Positions 16,340 to 26,200 of a stretch of DNA of 64,000 nucleotides are shown here, in pieces. The notes under the pieces are model-generated. The model was not told where the DNA came from and searched no databases. It saw only the letters and a list, made by a program, of their open reading frames with translations. The translations under genes were made by a program, and so were the position numbers. The stretch's first letter is position 1, and each line of letters begins with the position of its first letter. This DNA comes from Rhodobacter sp. (lineage in GTDB: Bacteria; Pseudomonadota; Alphaproteobacteria; Rhodobacterales; Rhodobacteraceae), in the NCBI GenBank assembly GCA_020637595.1, contig JACKKE010000001.1, forward strand, positions 434,001 to 498,000, read 5' to 3'.

Positions 16340-17254
16340 GTGACCAACCCCAGCATCGCAACCATCGACGACGTGCAGACCCTGCTGTCGGGGCAGGATT
16401 ATGTCTGCGGCCGGGCGCTGGCGACGGTGGCGTTTCTGGCGCTGAAACTGGGCCGGCCGCTGTTTCTCGAGGGCGAGGCCGGCACCGGCAAGACCGAGAT
16501 CGCCAAGGCCATCGCCGCCGCCCTCGGCCGCCGCCTGATCCGCCTGCAATGCTACGAGGGGCTCGACGCCGCCTCGGCGGTCTATGAATGGAACTTTGCC
16601 GCGCAGATGGTCGCGATCCGCGCCGCCGAGGCGACCGAATCCTCGGACCGCGGCACGCTGACGGACGCGGTGTTCAGCCCCGATTTCCTGATCGAACGCC
16701 CGCTTCTGCAGGCGATGCGCGAACAGCCCGGCGGCGCGCCGGTGCTCCTGATCGACGAGGTCGACCGCACCGATGAACCGTTCGAGGCCTTCCTGCTCGA
16801 GGCGCTCAGCGATTTCCAGGTGACGATCCCGGAACTGGGCACGATCAAGGCGCCGGAACCGCCGATCGTCATCCTCACCTCGAACCGCACGCGCGAGGTG
16901 CATGACGCGCTCAAGCGCCGCTGTCTTTATCACTGGGTCGATTATCCCGGCTTTGCGCGCGAACTCGAAATTCTGAACACCCGCGTCCCCGAGGCCGCCG
17001 ACCGCCTCAGCCGCGAGATCGTCGCCTTCGTCCAGCGCCTGCGCACCGAGGATCTGTTCAAGAAACCCGGCGTCGCAGAAACCATCGACTGGGCGAAATG
17101 CCTCGTCGCGCTCGACGTCCTCACCCTCTCGCCCGAGGTGATCGCCGACACGCTGGGCGCGATCCTGAAATACCAAGACGACATCGCCCGCCTGCAGGGT
17201 TCCGAGGCCAAGAAACTCCTCGACGAGGCCCGCTCAACCCTCGAACCGGCCTGA
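16340..17254 (+). CDS. MoxR-type AAA+ ATPase (CoxD-like)
   Basis: 304 residues from a GTG start with GGGAGG upstream. Walker A is GEAGTGKT (45-52), Walker B VLLIDEVD, sensor 1 LTSNRTREVHDALKRRC, with the lid at the C-terminus. MoxR ATPases act with VWA proteins as metallochaperones; in Oligotropha the pair CoxD-CoxE matures the Cu-Mo site of CO dehydrogenase. A CoxE-type gene, an XdhC-like gene and a molybdopterin-binding gene follow, but no coxMSL-type structural genes are in the window. Confidence 0.88.
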   Translation: MTNPSIATIDDVQTLLSGQDYVCGRALATVAFLALKLGRPLFLEGEAGTGKTEIAKAIAAALGRRLIRLQCYEGLDAASAVYEWNFAAQMVAIRAAEATESSDRGTLTDAVFSPDFLIERPLLQAMREQPGGAPVLLIDEVDRTDEPFEAFLLEALSDFQVTIPELGTIKAPEPPIVILTSNRTREVHDALKRRCLYHWVDYPGFARELEILNTRVPEAADRLSREIVAFVQRLRTEDLFKKPGVAETIDWAKCLVALDVLTLSPEVIADTLGAILKYQDDIARLQGSEAKKLLDEARSTLEPA

Positions 17255-17265
17255 TGCCCGCGCCT

Positions 17266-17568
17266 TCACTCCAGATCGGTCACCCGCTGCAGCGGCACCA
17301 CGGCGGGCACCCGGCGCATACGCGGGCGCAGGCGTCGCAGCAGCCAGGCCCGATGCACCACCGCAAAGGGTGTGCCCTCGCCGGTCAGCGCATAGACCAC
17401 ATCGTCCGACCCCTCGGCCACGCCGATCGCCCGCACTCGCCCGACGCCGATCGCCGGGGCCAATACAGGGTCCCGCCCCGGCTCCCGCGCCAGCTGCGCC
17501 ACAAAGACCTCGGCCTGCCCCTCGACCAATCCGCACCAACCCTCGCGCCAGTCAAAGTCCCGTTCCAC
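17266..17568 (-). CDS. 100-residue hypothetical protein
   Basis: The reverse strand carries a 100-codon frame from a GTG at 17568 (MERDFDWREGWCGLVEGQAEVF) to the TGA at 17266; AGGGGC is upstream. The composition is ordinary for a folded protein (REPGRDPVLAPAIGVGRVRAIG, VVYALTGEGTPFAVVHRAWLL) and different from shadow frames. It is inserted antiparallel between the MoxR and CoxE-type genes and is convergent with the former by 11 bp. I do not recognise a family. The start could also be at a downstream codon. Confidence 0.6.
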   Translation of the reverse strand: MERDFDWREGWCGLVEGQAEVFVAQLAREPGRDPVLAPAIGVGRVRAIGVAEGSDDVVYALTGEGTPFAVVHRAWLLRRLRPRMRRVPAVVPLQRVTDLE

Positions 17569-17580
17569 GGCCCCTGCCCT

Positions 17581-17626
17581 TTCATCTTGCCCTAAATACG
17601 CAAGGGGGTCCGGGGGGAACCCCCGG
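17581..17626 (+). repeat. Dispersed element type A, copy 1, with hairpin
   Basis: Matches TTCATCTTGC-N3-AAATACGC exactly (17581-17601, N3 = CCT), followed by a perfect hairpin CCGGGGG-GAA-CCCCCGG (17610-17626). It lies in the gap between the reverse-strand 100-residue gene and the CoxE-type gene. See the other copies at 28417, 42942 and 59115. Confidence 0.8.
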
Positions 17627-17658
17627 CGCCCGCCACCCCGGAACCCCGGTCGGAATTC

Positions 17659-18945
17659 ATGCCCCAGTACACCGATCTGCCCCTGCCCGAACACCCGAAG
17701 CTGGTCGAGAACCTGACCCATTTCGCGCGCGCCCTGCGCAAGGCCGGGCTGCCGGTGGGTCCGGGCCGCGTGCTGACCGCGATCGAGGCGGTGGCGGTGG
17801 CCGGGTTCAGCGCGAAACCCGATTTCTACTGGACGCTGCACGCCTGTTTCGTGAACCGCCCCGAGGAACGCCAGGTCTTTGCCCAGGTGTTCCGCCTGTT
17901 CTGGCGCGACCCGCGGTATATGGAGCACATGATGGCGATGCTGCTGCCCTCGGTGCGCGGCGTGCAGGAGGAAAAGCCGCCCGAGGACGCTGCCCGCCGC
18001 GCCGCCGAGGCGCTCCTCGACGGGGCCGAGGCCCCCGCACCGCCCCCGCGTGACGACGAGGACGACGGCGAAAGCGAGATCGAGGTTGACGCGCGCCAGA
18101 CCGCCGCGACCGAGGAACGGCTGCGGACCCTCGATTTCGAACAGATGTCGGCCGATGAGGCCGCCGAGGCCCGGCGGATGCTGGCCCGGCTCAGCCTGCC
18201 GGTGAAACCCCTGCTGACCCGCCGGCTGACCGCCGATCCCACCGGCCGGCGCGCCGACTGGCGACGCACGCTGCGCGCCTCGATCCGCACCGGTGGCGAG
18301 ATCACCACCATCGCCCGGCGCAGCCCGGTGCCGCGTTGGCCGGCGCTGGTGGTGCTGTGCGACATCTCGGGCTCGATGGCGTCCTATTCGCGGATGGTGC
18401 TGCATTTCGTCCACACTGTCGCCAATCGCCAGGGCCAGGGCTGGTCCAGGGTGCATGCCTTCACCTTCGGCACGCGGCTGACCAACATCACCCGCCACCT
18501 GAAGACCCGCGATGCCGACAGCGCGCTGAAGGCCGCCGGGCACGAGGCGCGCGACTGGCAAGGTGGCACGCGGATCGGCGCCAGCCTGCATGCCTTCAAC
18601 CGCGACTGGTCTCGGCGCGTGCTGGGTCAGGGGGCGGTGGTGCTGTTGATCACCGACGGGCTCGACCGCGACGACCCGGCGCTGCTGACGCGCGAGATGG
18701 AGCGTCTGCACCTCTCGTCGCGGCGGCTGATCTGGCTCAACCCTCTGCTCCGCTGGGACGGGTTCGCCCCGCGCGCGCAGGGCATTCGCGCCATGCTGCC
18801 CCATGTCGACACCTTCCGCGCGGCGCATTCCATCGCCTCGCTCGAGGCCCTGGCACAGGCCTTGTCCGACCCGCGCGACCACGGCGAAAAGGCGCGGCTG
18901 ATGGCAATGCTGACCGATCCGGCCAAGGCACCGCCGGGGCGTTAG
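17659..18945 (+). CDS. CoxE-type VWA protein
   Basis: 428 residues. N-terminal helical domain (LVENLTHFARALRKAGLPVGPGRVLTAIEAV), an acidic low-complexity stretch (about 115-150, rich in Asp/Glu), then a VWA domain with an intact metal site Asp235-I-S-G-S and a later T-D-G motif (LLITDGLDRDD). This is the CoxE arrangement. With the CoxD-like ATPase upstream it would remodel or load a Mo/Cu or similar enzyme. It differs from the VWA protein at 3351, whose metal site is altered. A short acidic linker like this is common in CoxE and should not be read as disorder of the whole protein. Confidence 0.9.
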   Translation: MPQYTDLPLPEHPKLVENLTHFARALRKAGLPVGPGRVLTAIEAVAVAGFSAKPDFYWTLHACFVNRPEERQVFAQVFRLFWRDPRYMEHMMAMLLPSVRGVQEEKPPEDAARRAAEALLDGAEAPAPPPRDDEDDGESEIEVDARQTAATEERLRTLDFEQMSADEAAEARRMLARLSLPVKPLLTRRLTADPTGRRADWRRTLRASIRTGGEITTIARRSPVPRWPALVVLCDISGSMASYSRMVLHFVHTVANRQGQGWSRVHAFTFGTRLTNITRHLKTRDADSALKAAGHEARDWQGGTRIGASLHAFNRDWSRRVLGQGAVVLLITDGLDRDDPALLTREMERLHLSSRRLIWLNPLLRWDGFAPRAQGIRAMLPHVDTFRAAHSIASLEALAQALSDPRDHGEKARLMAMLTDPAKAPPGR

Positions 18946-19041
18946 CCCGGCCCTGCCCCGCAACCACGGCGAAATCCCGCTCATCTCTGATCTGGGTCAT
19001 GGGAATGGCCGCCCGCACCCCCTACATGTCGATCAAGGATC

Positions 19042-19142
19042 GGTGCCACGTATGTCTGCGTGGCACCCCGGCAGATAAGCCCTCGTCAGCCAACAGGGGC
19101 TTATTTCGGGCCGTCGCGGACCCTCCCGGGCGCGACGGCCCG
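19042..19142 (+). ncRNA. Three consecutive strong hairpins, candidate structured RNA
   Basis: H1: GGTGCCACG/CGTGGCACC (19042-19050, 19059-19067), loop 8. H2: AGATAAGCCCT/GGGGCTTATTT (19073-19083, 19096-19106), loop 12. H3: CGGGCCGTCGCG/CGCGACGGCCCG (19107-19118, 19131-19142), loop 12. All stems are perfect apart from G-U pairs in H2. They fill most of the gap between the CoxE-type and XdhC-like genes. H2 resembles a terminator; the whole could be a leader RNA, a processed small RNA or a terminator cluster. The strand is assumed from the flanking genes. Confidence 0.45.
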
Positions 19143-19221
19143 CATCCTTGTCTGCCCTGCGCCAAAGGTCGCGCTGGCCTTCGCCCTGGCCCCGGCTCAT
19201 AGTGCACGCAGGAGGACCGCC

Positions 19222-20183
<962 letters not shown>

Positions 20184-20184
<1 letters not shown>

Positions 20185-21179
20185 TGGAGTTCGGCCCGCT
20201 CCCGCTGGCGCAGGCCGAGGGCGCGATCCTCGCCCATTCGGTGCGGCTGCCCGGCGGGCGCCTGCGCAAGGGCACCTGCCTGGGCGCGGCGGATCTGGCG
20301 GCGCTGGAGGCTGCCGGGCACTCCAGTGTCATCGCCGCCCGCCTCGGCCCCGATGACGTGGGCGAGGATGTGGCTGCGCTGGCGCTCGCGCGCGCGCTGG
20401 TCCCCGACCCCGAGGGCGCGGGGCTGATCCTGCAGGCAGTGGGCACCGGGCGGGTGAACCTGCTGGCCGTCGGTCCGGGACTGGCGCGGATCGACGCCGC
20501 GCGCATCCATGCGGTCAACGCCACCGACGACGCGATCACCCTTGCCACCGTGCCGGAATGGCAGCGGATGGAGGCCGGCGGCATGGTGGCCACCGTCAAG
20601 ATCATCGCCTATAGTGTTGACAAGGCGTCACTTTCATCGGCCGAGGCCGCCGCGCAGAACGCCCTGTCGCTGGCCCGCCCGCAGATCACCGACGCGGTGC
20701 TGATCGAAACCGTGATCGACGCGCCGGCCTCGGACAAGGGCCACCGCGTCACCGCCGAGCGGCTGGCGCGGCTGGGGGTGCACCTGGCCGCCCCGCAGCA
20801 GGTGCCCCATGACGAGGCCGCGCTGGCCGAGGCCCTGCGCGCCACCACCGCGCCGCTGGTGCTGATCCTGACCGCTTCGGCCACCTCGGACCTGCGCGAC
20901 ACGGCGCCTGCCGCGTTGCGCCGTGCCGGCGGGCAGGTTGCGCATTACGGCATGCCGGTTGACCCCGGGAATCTGCTGTTTCTGGGCGATCTGGACGGCC
21001 GGCCGGTGGTCGGCCTGCCCGGATGCGCGCGCAGCCCGGCGCTGAACGGCGCGGACTGGGTTCTGGAGCGGCTGATCTGCGGTGTGCCGGTCGACGGGTC
21101 CGCGATCCTGAGGATGGGCGTGGGCGGGCTTCTGAAAGACATCCCCGCCCGCCCCCGGATGCGCCACCAGCGCGACTAG
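20184..21179 (+). CDS. Molybdopterin-binding protein (MoeA/MogA-fold)
   Basis: 331 residues beginning MEFGPLPLAQAEGAILAHSVRLPGGRLRKG, which resembles the N-terminal signature of MoeA-like proteins, then a MoCF-biosynth domain (SDKGHRVTAERLARLGVHL, GMPVDPGNLLFLGDLDGRPVVGLPGCARSPALNG). It is shorter than true MoeA and lacks domains II and III as I can judge, so it is likely an accessory cofactor-delivery or nucleotide-transfer protein for the same enzyme served by the XdhC-like protein. Its stop is one base from the stop of the convergent enoyl-CoA hydratase gene. Confidence 0.85.
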
Positions 21180-21180
21180 G

Positions 21181-21972
21181 TCATTCCGCCCAGTCGGGCT
21201 TGCGCTTTTCGATGAAGGCGGTGATCCCTTCATCGGTGTCGCGCAGCAGCATGTTCTCGGCCATCACCCCGCCGGTATAGTCATAGGCCTGCGACAGGGT
21301 CATGCCGATCTGCTCGTAGAAGGCGCGCTTGCCGATCCGCACCGCCGCGCCCAGCTTGCCGGCGACGGTCCGCGCCAGCGTCATCGTCTCGGCGTCCAGC
21401 TGGTCCGGGGCCGCAATGCGGTTGATCAGACCGACCGACAAGGCCTTGTCGGAATGGATGAATTCGCCGGTGGTCAGCATCTCGAACGCCTGCTTGCGCG
21501 GCAGGTTGCGGGTCAGCGCGACCATCGGCGTCGAACAGAACAGCCCGATGTTCACCCCGTTCACGCCGAACCGCGCATCCTCGGCCGCGACCGCCATGTC
21601 GCAGCTGGCGACCAGCTGGCAGCCGGCGGCAGTGGCGATGCCGTGGACCTGGGCGATGACCGGCTGCGGCATGCGCGGGATCATCTGCATGACCTCGCCG
21701 CAGCGGGCGAAGAGATCGGTGAAATAGGCCGCGCCTTTGTCGGCCGACGCGCGCCCCGCCTGCATTTCCTTCAGGTCGTGGCCGGCGCAGAACACCTTGC
21801 CCGCGCCCTTCAGCACCACGACCTTGACCGCCTTGTCCTCGGCCACCCGCGCCAGCGTGGATTTCAGCGCGGCCAGCATCGCGTCGGACAGCGCGTTCAG
21901 CGCCCCCGGACGGTTCAGCGTCAGCACCGCCACCTTTTCCGTAACGTCACACAGCACCAGATCGTCGCTCAT
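21181..21972 (-). CDS. Enoyl-CoA hydratase/isomerase family protein
   Basis: 263 residues from ATG 21972 (MSDDLVLCDVTEKVAVLTLNRP). Crotonase-fold markers: oxyanion-hole segment KVFCAGHDLKEM and QVHGIATAAGCQLVASCDMAVAAEDARFGVNGVNIGLFCSTPMVAL. At the positions of the two catalytic glutamates of rat crotonase I see no clear E-E pair in the second segment (GLFCSTP), so hydratase activity is doubtful; it is similar to ECHDC3-type proteins, whose substrate is unclear. Divergent from a thioesterase gene. Confidence 0.85.
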   Translation of the reverse strand: MSDDLVLCDVTEKVAVLTLNRPGALNALSDAMLAALKSTLARVAEDKAVKVVVLKGAGKVFCAGHDLKEMQAGRASADKGAAYFTDLFARCGEVMQMIPRMPQPVIAQVHGIATAAGCQLVASCDMAVAAEDARFGVNGVNIGLFCSTPMVALTRNLPRKQAFEMLTTGEFIHSDKALSVGLINRIAAPDQLDAETMTLARTVAGKLGAAVRIGKRAFYEQIGMTLSQAYDYTGGVMAENMLLRDTDEGITAFIEKRKPDWAE

Positions 21973-22029
21973 CTTGCCCTCCACGCAGGTTTTCCCACAC
22001 CTTACGGGGCGAACGGGACGGAGGAAAGC

Positions 22030-22452
22030 ATGACCGTGCAGATGGACCCCGCGGCGCTCAACGCCTTCATGTGGGAGGAGTTCCCGCAGGTCGCGGCGCA
22101 GTTCGAAGTCGAGCGCACCGCACCGATGGAAGCCGATGTGCGTCTCAAGGTGACCGAGCAGCACCTGCGTCCGGGCGGCACGGTCTCGGGGCCGTCGATG
22201 TTCGCGCTGGTCGATCTGGCGATGTATGCGGTGACGCTGGCGATGATCGGGCCGGTGGCGCTGGCGGTGACCACCAACTGCTCGATCGACTTCATGCGCA
22301 AACCCGAGGCCGGGCGCGACCTGATCGGCACCGCGCGGTTGTTGAAGCTGGGCAAGACGCTGGCGGTGGGCGATGTGCTGGTGCGCAATGTCGGCGCGGA
22401 CCCGGTGCTGGCGCGCGCCAGCCTGACCTATGCGATCCCGCCGCGGCGCTAG
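22030..22452 (+). CDS. PaaI-type hotdog thioesterase
   Basis: 140 residues, ATG 22030 with GAGGAAA upstream. Hotdog-fold features of the PaaI family: LRPGGTVSGPSMFALVDLAMYAVTLAMIGPVALAVTTNCSIDFMRKPEAG, with the nucleophile-region Asp in ALVDLAMY and the CoA-binding strand following. Probably hydrolyses an acyl- or aryl-CoA. It is divergently paired with the crotonase-fold gene, consistent with a shared acyl-CoA task. Its 3' end overlaps the NYN gene by 4 bp. Confidence 0.87.
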   Translation: MTVQMDPAALNAFMWEEFPQVAAQFEVERTAPMEADVRLKVTEQHLRPGGTVSGPSMFALVDLAMYAVTLAMIGPVALAVTTNCSIDFMRKPEAGRDLIGTARLLKLGKTLAVGDVLVRNVGADPVLARASLTYAIPPRR

Positions 22453-23144
22453 TCGATCCGGCTGACCTCGACCTGGTTGCCGTTGCGCCGCAGCCGGTAT
22501 CGCCCGGCGCGCTCGATCAGATCGCTCAGCTTGGCGCAACCATAGGTGCGGCTGTCGAAATCGGGGTGATTGGCCTGAATAGCCTGCCCCAGCTGGCCCA
22601 GAGGGAACCATTCCTGATCAGGATCAATCGCTTGCATGGCGTTATTGATCATAGGAATGGCCGCCGCGGGGGCATCGCCCTTTTGCGCCTTGGGCTCGGC
22701 CTCGCCAATCAGGTTCTCCACGAAAATGAACCGTTTGCAGGCTTTCTTGAAGGCTTCGGGGGTCTTGCGTTCGCCGATGCCATAGACGTCCAGACCTTGC
22801 TCGCGGATGCGGCTGGCGAGGCGGGTGAAATCGCTGTCCGACGAGACCAGCACGAAGCCGTCGAACCGGCCCGAGTGCAACAGGTCCATCGCGTCGATCA
22901 CCAGCGCGATATCCGACGAGTTCTTGCCGACCGTGTTGGCCGGCTGGTGATGCGGAACCAGCGCCAGCGACGGCATCTTCTCGTTCCAGCCCGACATCTG
23001 CCCGCGTGAGAAATCGCCATAGATCCGGCGGACCGAGGCCTCGCCCAGGCTGGCGATCTCGTCGAAGATCGCGCCAGCCCATCGCGGCGACGAGTTGTCA
23101 GCGTCGATCAGGACGGCGAGAAGCGGGGTTTCATTGCGGGCCAT
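22449..23144 (-). CDS. NYN nuclease-fold protein with C-terminal LOTUS domain
   Basis: 231 residues, start ATG 23144 with AAAGGAA upstream. N-terminal NYN (PIN-like) domain with conserved acidic residues in LAVLIDADN (Asp14, Asp16), SSDIALVIDAMDLLHSG and VSSDSDFTRLASRIREQG; Mg-dependent RNase activity is expected. The C-terminal segment WFPLGQLGQAIQANHPDFDSRTYGCAKLSDLIERAGRYRLRR matches an OST-HTH/LOTUS RNA-binding domain. The combination is known in bacteria but has few characterised members. It is downstream of mfd on the same strand, separated by a type B repeat element. Confidence 0.88.
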   Translation of the reverse strand: MARNETPLLAVLIDADNSSPRWAGAIFDEIASLGEASVRRIYGDFSRGQMSGWNEKMPSLALVPHHQPANTVGKNSSDIALVIDAMDLLHSGRFDGFVLVSSDSDFTRLASRIREQGLDVYGIGERKTPEAFKKACKRFIFVENLIGEAEPKAQKGDAPAAAIPMINNAMQAIDPDQEWFPLGQLGQAIQANHPDFDSRTYGCAKLSDLIERAGRYRLRRNGNQVEVSRID

Positions 23145-23170
23145 GTCGGTTCCTTTGGCTGTCGGTGTCA

Positions 23171-23235
23171 GGGGGGCTTTGCCCCCCTCGGCCTGCGGCC
23201 TCACCCCCCAGGATATTTGGGACGCAAAGATGGGG
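23171..23235 (-). repeat. Dispersed composite element type B, copy 1
   Basis: Reads on the plus strand: hairpin GGGGGGC-TTT-GCCCCCC (23171-23187), hairpin GGCC-TGC-GGCC (23190-23200), then CACCCCCCAGGATATTT and GACGCAAAGATGGGG. On the minus strand it lies about 40 bp after the mfd stop and before the NYN start. The outer blocks are identical to those of the copy at 47040-47106, inverted. Confidence 0.85.
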
Positions 23236-23276
23236 GCGCGGCGATTCTGGGTCTGAGGTTGGTGCGATGCAACCGG

Positions 23277-26200
23277 TCAGGGCACGGCGAATTGTGCCAG
23301 ATCCCGGGCGATGGCGAAAGCGCCGCGCAGCTTGTCCTTTTCCGAAGCCCAGTCGCGCGGGATCACGACCTTGTTGTCGCGGATCTTGGCGCCGGGCTGG
23401 GCGTGCAGGAACTCGACCAGTCCCTTGGGGTTGGGGAACTTGTCCTGGTGGAACTGGATCGTCGCGCCCTTGGGCCCGGCATCGAGGCGGGCGATCTGGG
23501 CGCGCTTGCACATCGCCTTGATCCGAACGACGACCAGCAAGGTATTCACTTCTTTCGGCAATTCACCGAAGCGGTCGATCAGTTCGGCGGCGAAACCTTC
23601 GAATTCGACCTTGGTTTCCAGCGTGGCCAGGCGGCGATAGAGACCGAGCCGCACATCGAGGTCGGTGACATAGCTGTCGGGGATCAGCACCGGCACGCCG
23701 AGGTTGATCTGTGGCGCCCAGGCGCCGTCCGAGAGATCCTGCAACTCGCCCGAGCGCAGTTTCGAAATCGTCTCTTCCAGCATCTGCTGGTAAAGTTCGT
23801 ATCCGACCTCGTTGATATGGCCGGATTGTTCCTCGCCCAGGATATTGCCGGCGCCGCGCAGATCCATGTCCTGCGAGGCGATGGTAAAGCCCGCGCCGAG
23901 GCTGTCGATCGAGCCCAGGAGTTTCAGCCGGCGCTGCGCCTGCGGGGTCAGGGGCGCGCGCGGCTTGGTGGTCAGGTAGCAATAGGCGCGGGTTTTCGAA
24001 CGCCCGACCCGACCGCGGATCTGGTAGAGCTGGCTCAGCCCGAACATGTCGGCGCGGTGCACGATCATCGTGTTGGCGCTGGGGATGTCGAGGCCGGATT
24101 CGACAATCGTCGTCGCCAGCAGCACGTCATACTTGCCGTCGTAGAAGGCGTTCATCCGCTCATCAAGGTCATGCGCGCCCATCTGGCCGTGGGCGACCAG
24201 CACCGAGACCTCGGGGACGTGGTCGCGCAGGAAGTCCTCGATTTCGGGCAGGTCGGCGATGCGGGGCACGACGAAGAACGACTGCCCGCCGCGATAGCGT
24301 TCGCGCAACAGAGCTTCGCGGATCGTCACCGTGTCGAATTCGCTGACATAGGTGCGGATCGCCAGCCGGTCGACCGGGGGTGTCTGGATCAGCGACAGGT
24401 CACGCACCCCGGTCAGCGACAGTTGCAGTGTGCGCGGGATCGGGGTGGCGGTCAGCGTCAGCACGTGGATGTCGCTGCGCATCTCTTTCAGCCGTTCCTT
24501 GTGCTGGACGCCGAAATGCTGTTCCTCGTCGATGATCATCAGGCCGAGGCCACGGAATTTCACCGTCTTGGCAAGGATCGCGTGGGTGCCGACAACGATA
24601 TCCACGGTGCCGTCGGCCAGCCCGGCGCGGGTTTCCGAGGCCTGTTTGGCGGTGACGAAGCGCGACAATTGTCTGACAACCAGCGGGAAGCCGCGGAACC
24701 GTTCCGTGAAGCTGTGGAAATGCTGGCGGGCGAGCAGTGTCGTCGGGCAGACCACCGCCACCTGCAGCCCGGACATCGCGGCGATGAACGCCGCGCGCAT
24801 CGCCACCTCGGTCTTGCCGAAGCCGACATCGCCGACGATCAGCCGGTCCATCGGCCGGCCGCGGTCGAAGTCGTCGATCACATCCTCGATGGCCTTCAGC
24901 TGGTCCTCGGTTTCCGCATAGGGGAAGCGCGCGGCGAAGGCGTCCCACATCCCTTCGGGCGGCTCCAGAACCGGGGCCTTGCGCAGCTCGCGCTCGGCGG
25001 CGATGCGGATCAGCTTGTCGGCCATCTCGCGGATGCGTTGCTTCAGCTTCGCCTTCTTGGCCTGCCAGGCGCCGCCGCCCAGCTTGTCGAGCAGTCCTTC
25101 CTCATGCCCGTAGCGGCTGAGCAGTTCGATATTCTCGACCGGCAGATAGAGCCGGTCACCGCCCGCATATTCCAGCGCCAGACACTCATGCGGGGCACCC
25201 ATCGCCGTGATGGTTTCCAGCCCCGTGTAGCGCCCGACCCCGTGGTCGACATGCACCACCAGATCGCCCGGGCTGAGCGACTGCGCCTCGCTGAGGAAAT
25301 TCTCGGCGCGCTTCTTGCGGGTCGAGCGCACCAGCCGTTCGCCCAGCACGTCCTGTTCGGAGATAACGGCGACCTCGGGCGTGACAAAGCCAGCATCCAG
25401 CGGCCAGACCACCTGATGCACGGCGCCCTTGCCGCGCAACCCGCGCGCGTCGCGCAGGGGCTCGGCATCGGTCAGCCCGTGTTCCGCCAGGAGCCCCTGC
25501 AGACGTTCCAGCGCACCCTCGGACCACGACGCCAGGATCACCGTGCGGGTCTTGCGCTCAGCCTCGACATGGTCGCGCAGGGCCTTGAAGATGTTGACGT
25601 TCTCTTGCTGACGCTCCAGCGAGAAATTGCGCCCGGCGCGGCCCTGGGCGTCCAGAACACCGGGACCGGGGGGCTGCGCCAGCGGCGACAGGCGGATCAC
25701 CCGCAGGGCGGCGAGCGCCCCCTCCCAGCCCGCATCATCGAGATACATCAGCCCGGGGGCCGCGGGTTTATAGACCGTGTCGACGCGGCCCTTGACCGCC
25801 ATCGCCTCGCGCCGGTTGTCGTATTGGTCGGTGATGGTCTCCCAACGGCTGGCGCGGGCGGCGTCGGTCTGGTCGTCCAGCACCACGCTGGCACCGGGCA
25901 GATAGTCGAAGAGCGTTTCCAGCCGGTCGTGGAAATAGCCCAGCCAGTGTTCCATCCCCGCGTGCTTGCGCCCGGCGCTGACCGCCTCATAAAGCGGATC
26001 ATCGGTGCCGACTGCGCCGAATTCGGTGCGATAGGCCTGGCGGAACCGCGCGATCGAGGCGTCATCGAGGATCACCTCGGACGCCGGCGCCAATTCCAGC
26101 CGGTCGAGCGTGCCGCTGGTGCGCTGGCTGGCCGGGTCGAAGCGCCTGAGCCCGTCCAGCACATCGCCAAAGAGGTCCAGCCGCACCGGGTCGGCGTCGC

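Noticed and set aside
19027..19203. Open frame MSIKDRCHVCLRG... across the three-hairpin block
   Set aside because: Its codons are formed by the hairpins, no ribosome-binding site precedes it, and its composition is unlike the neighbours.
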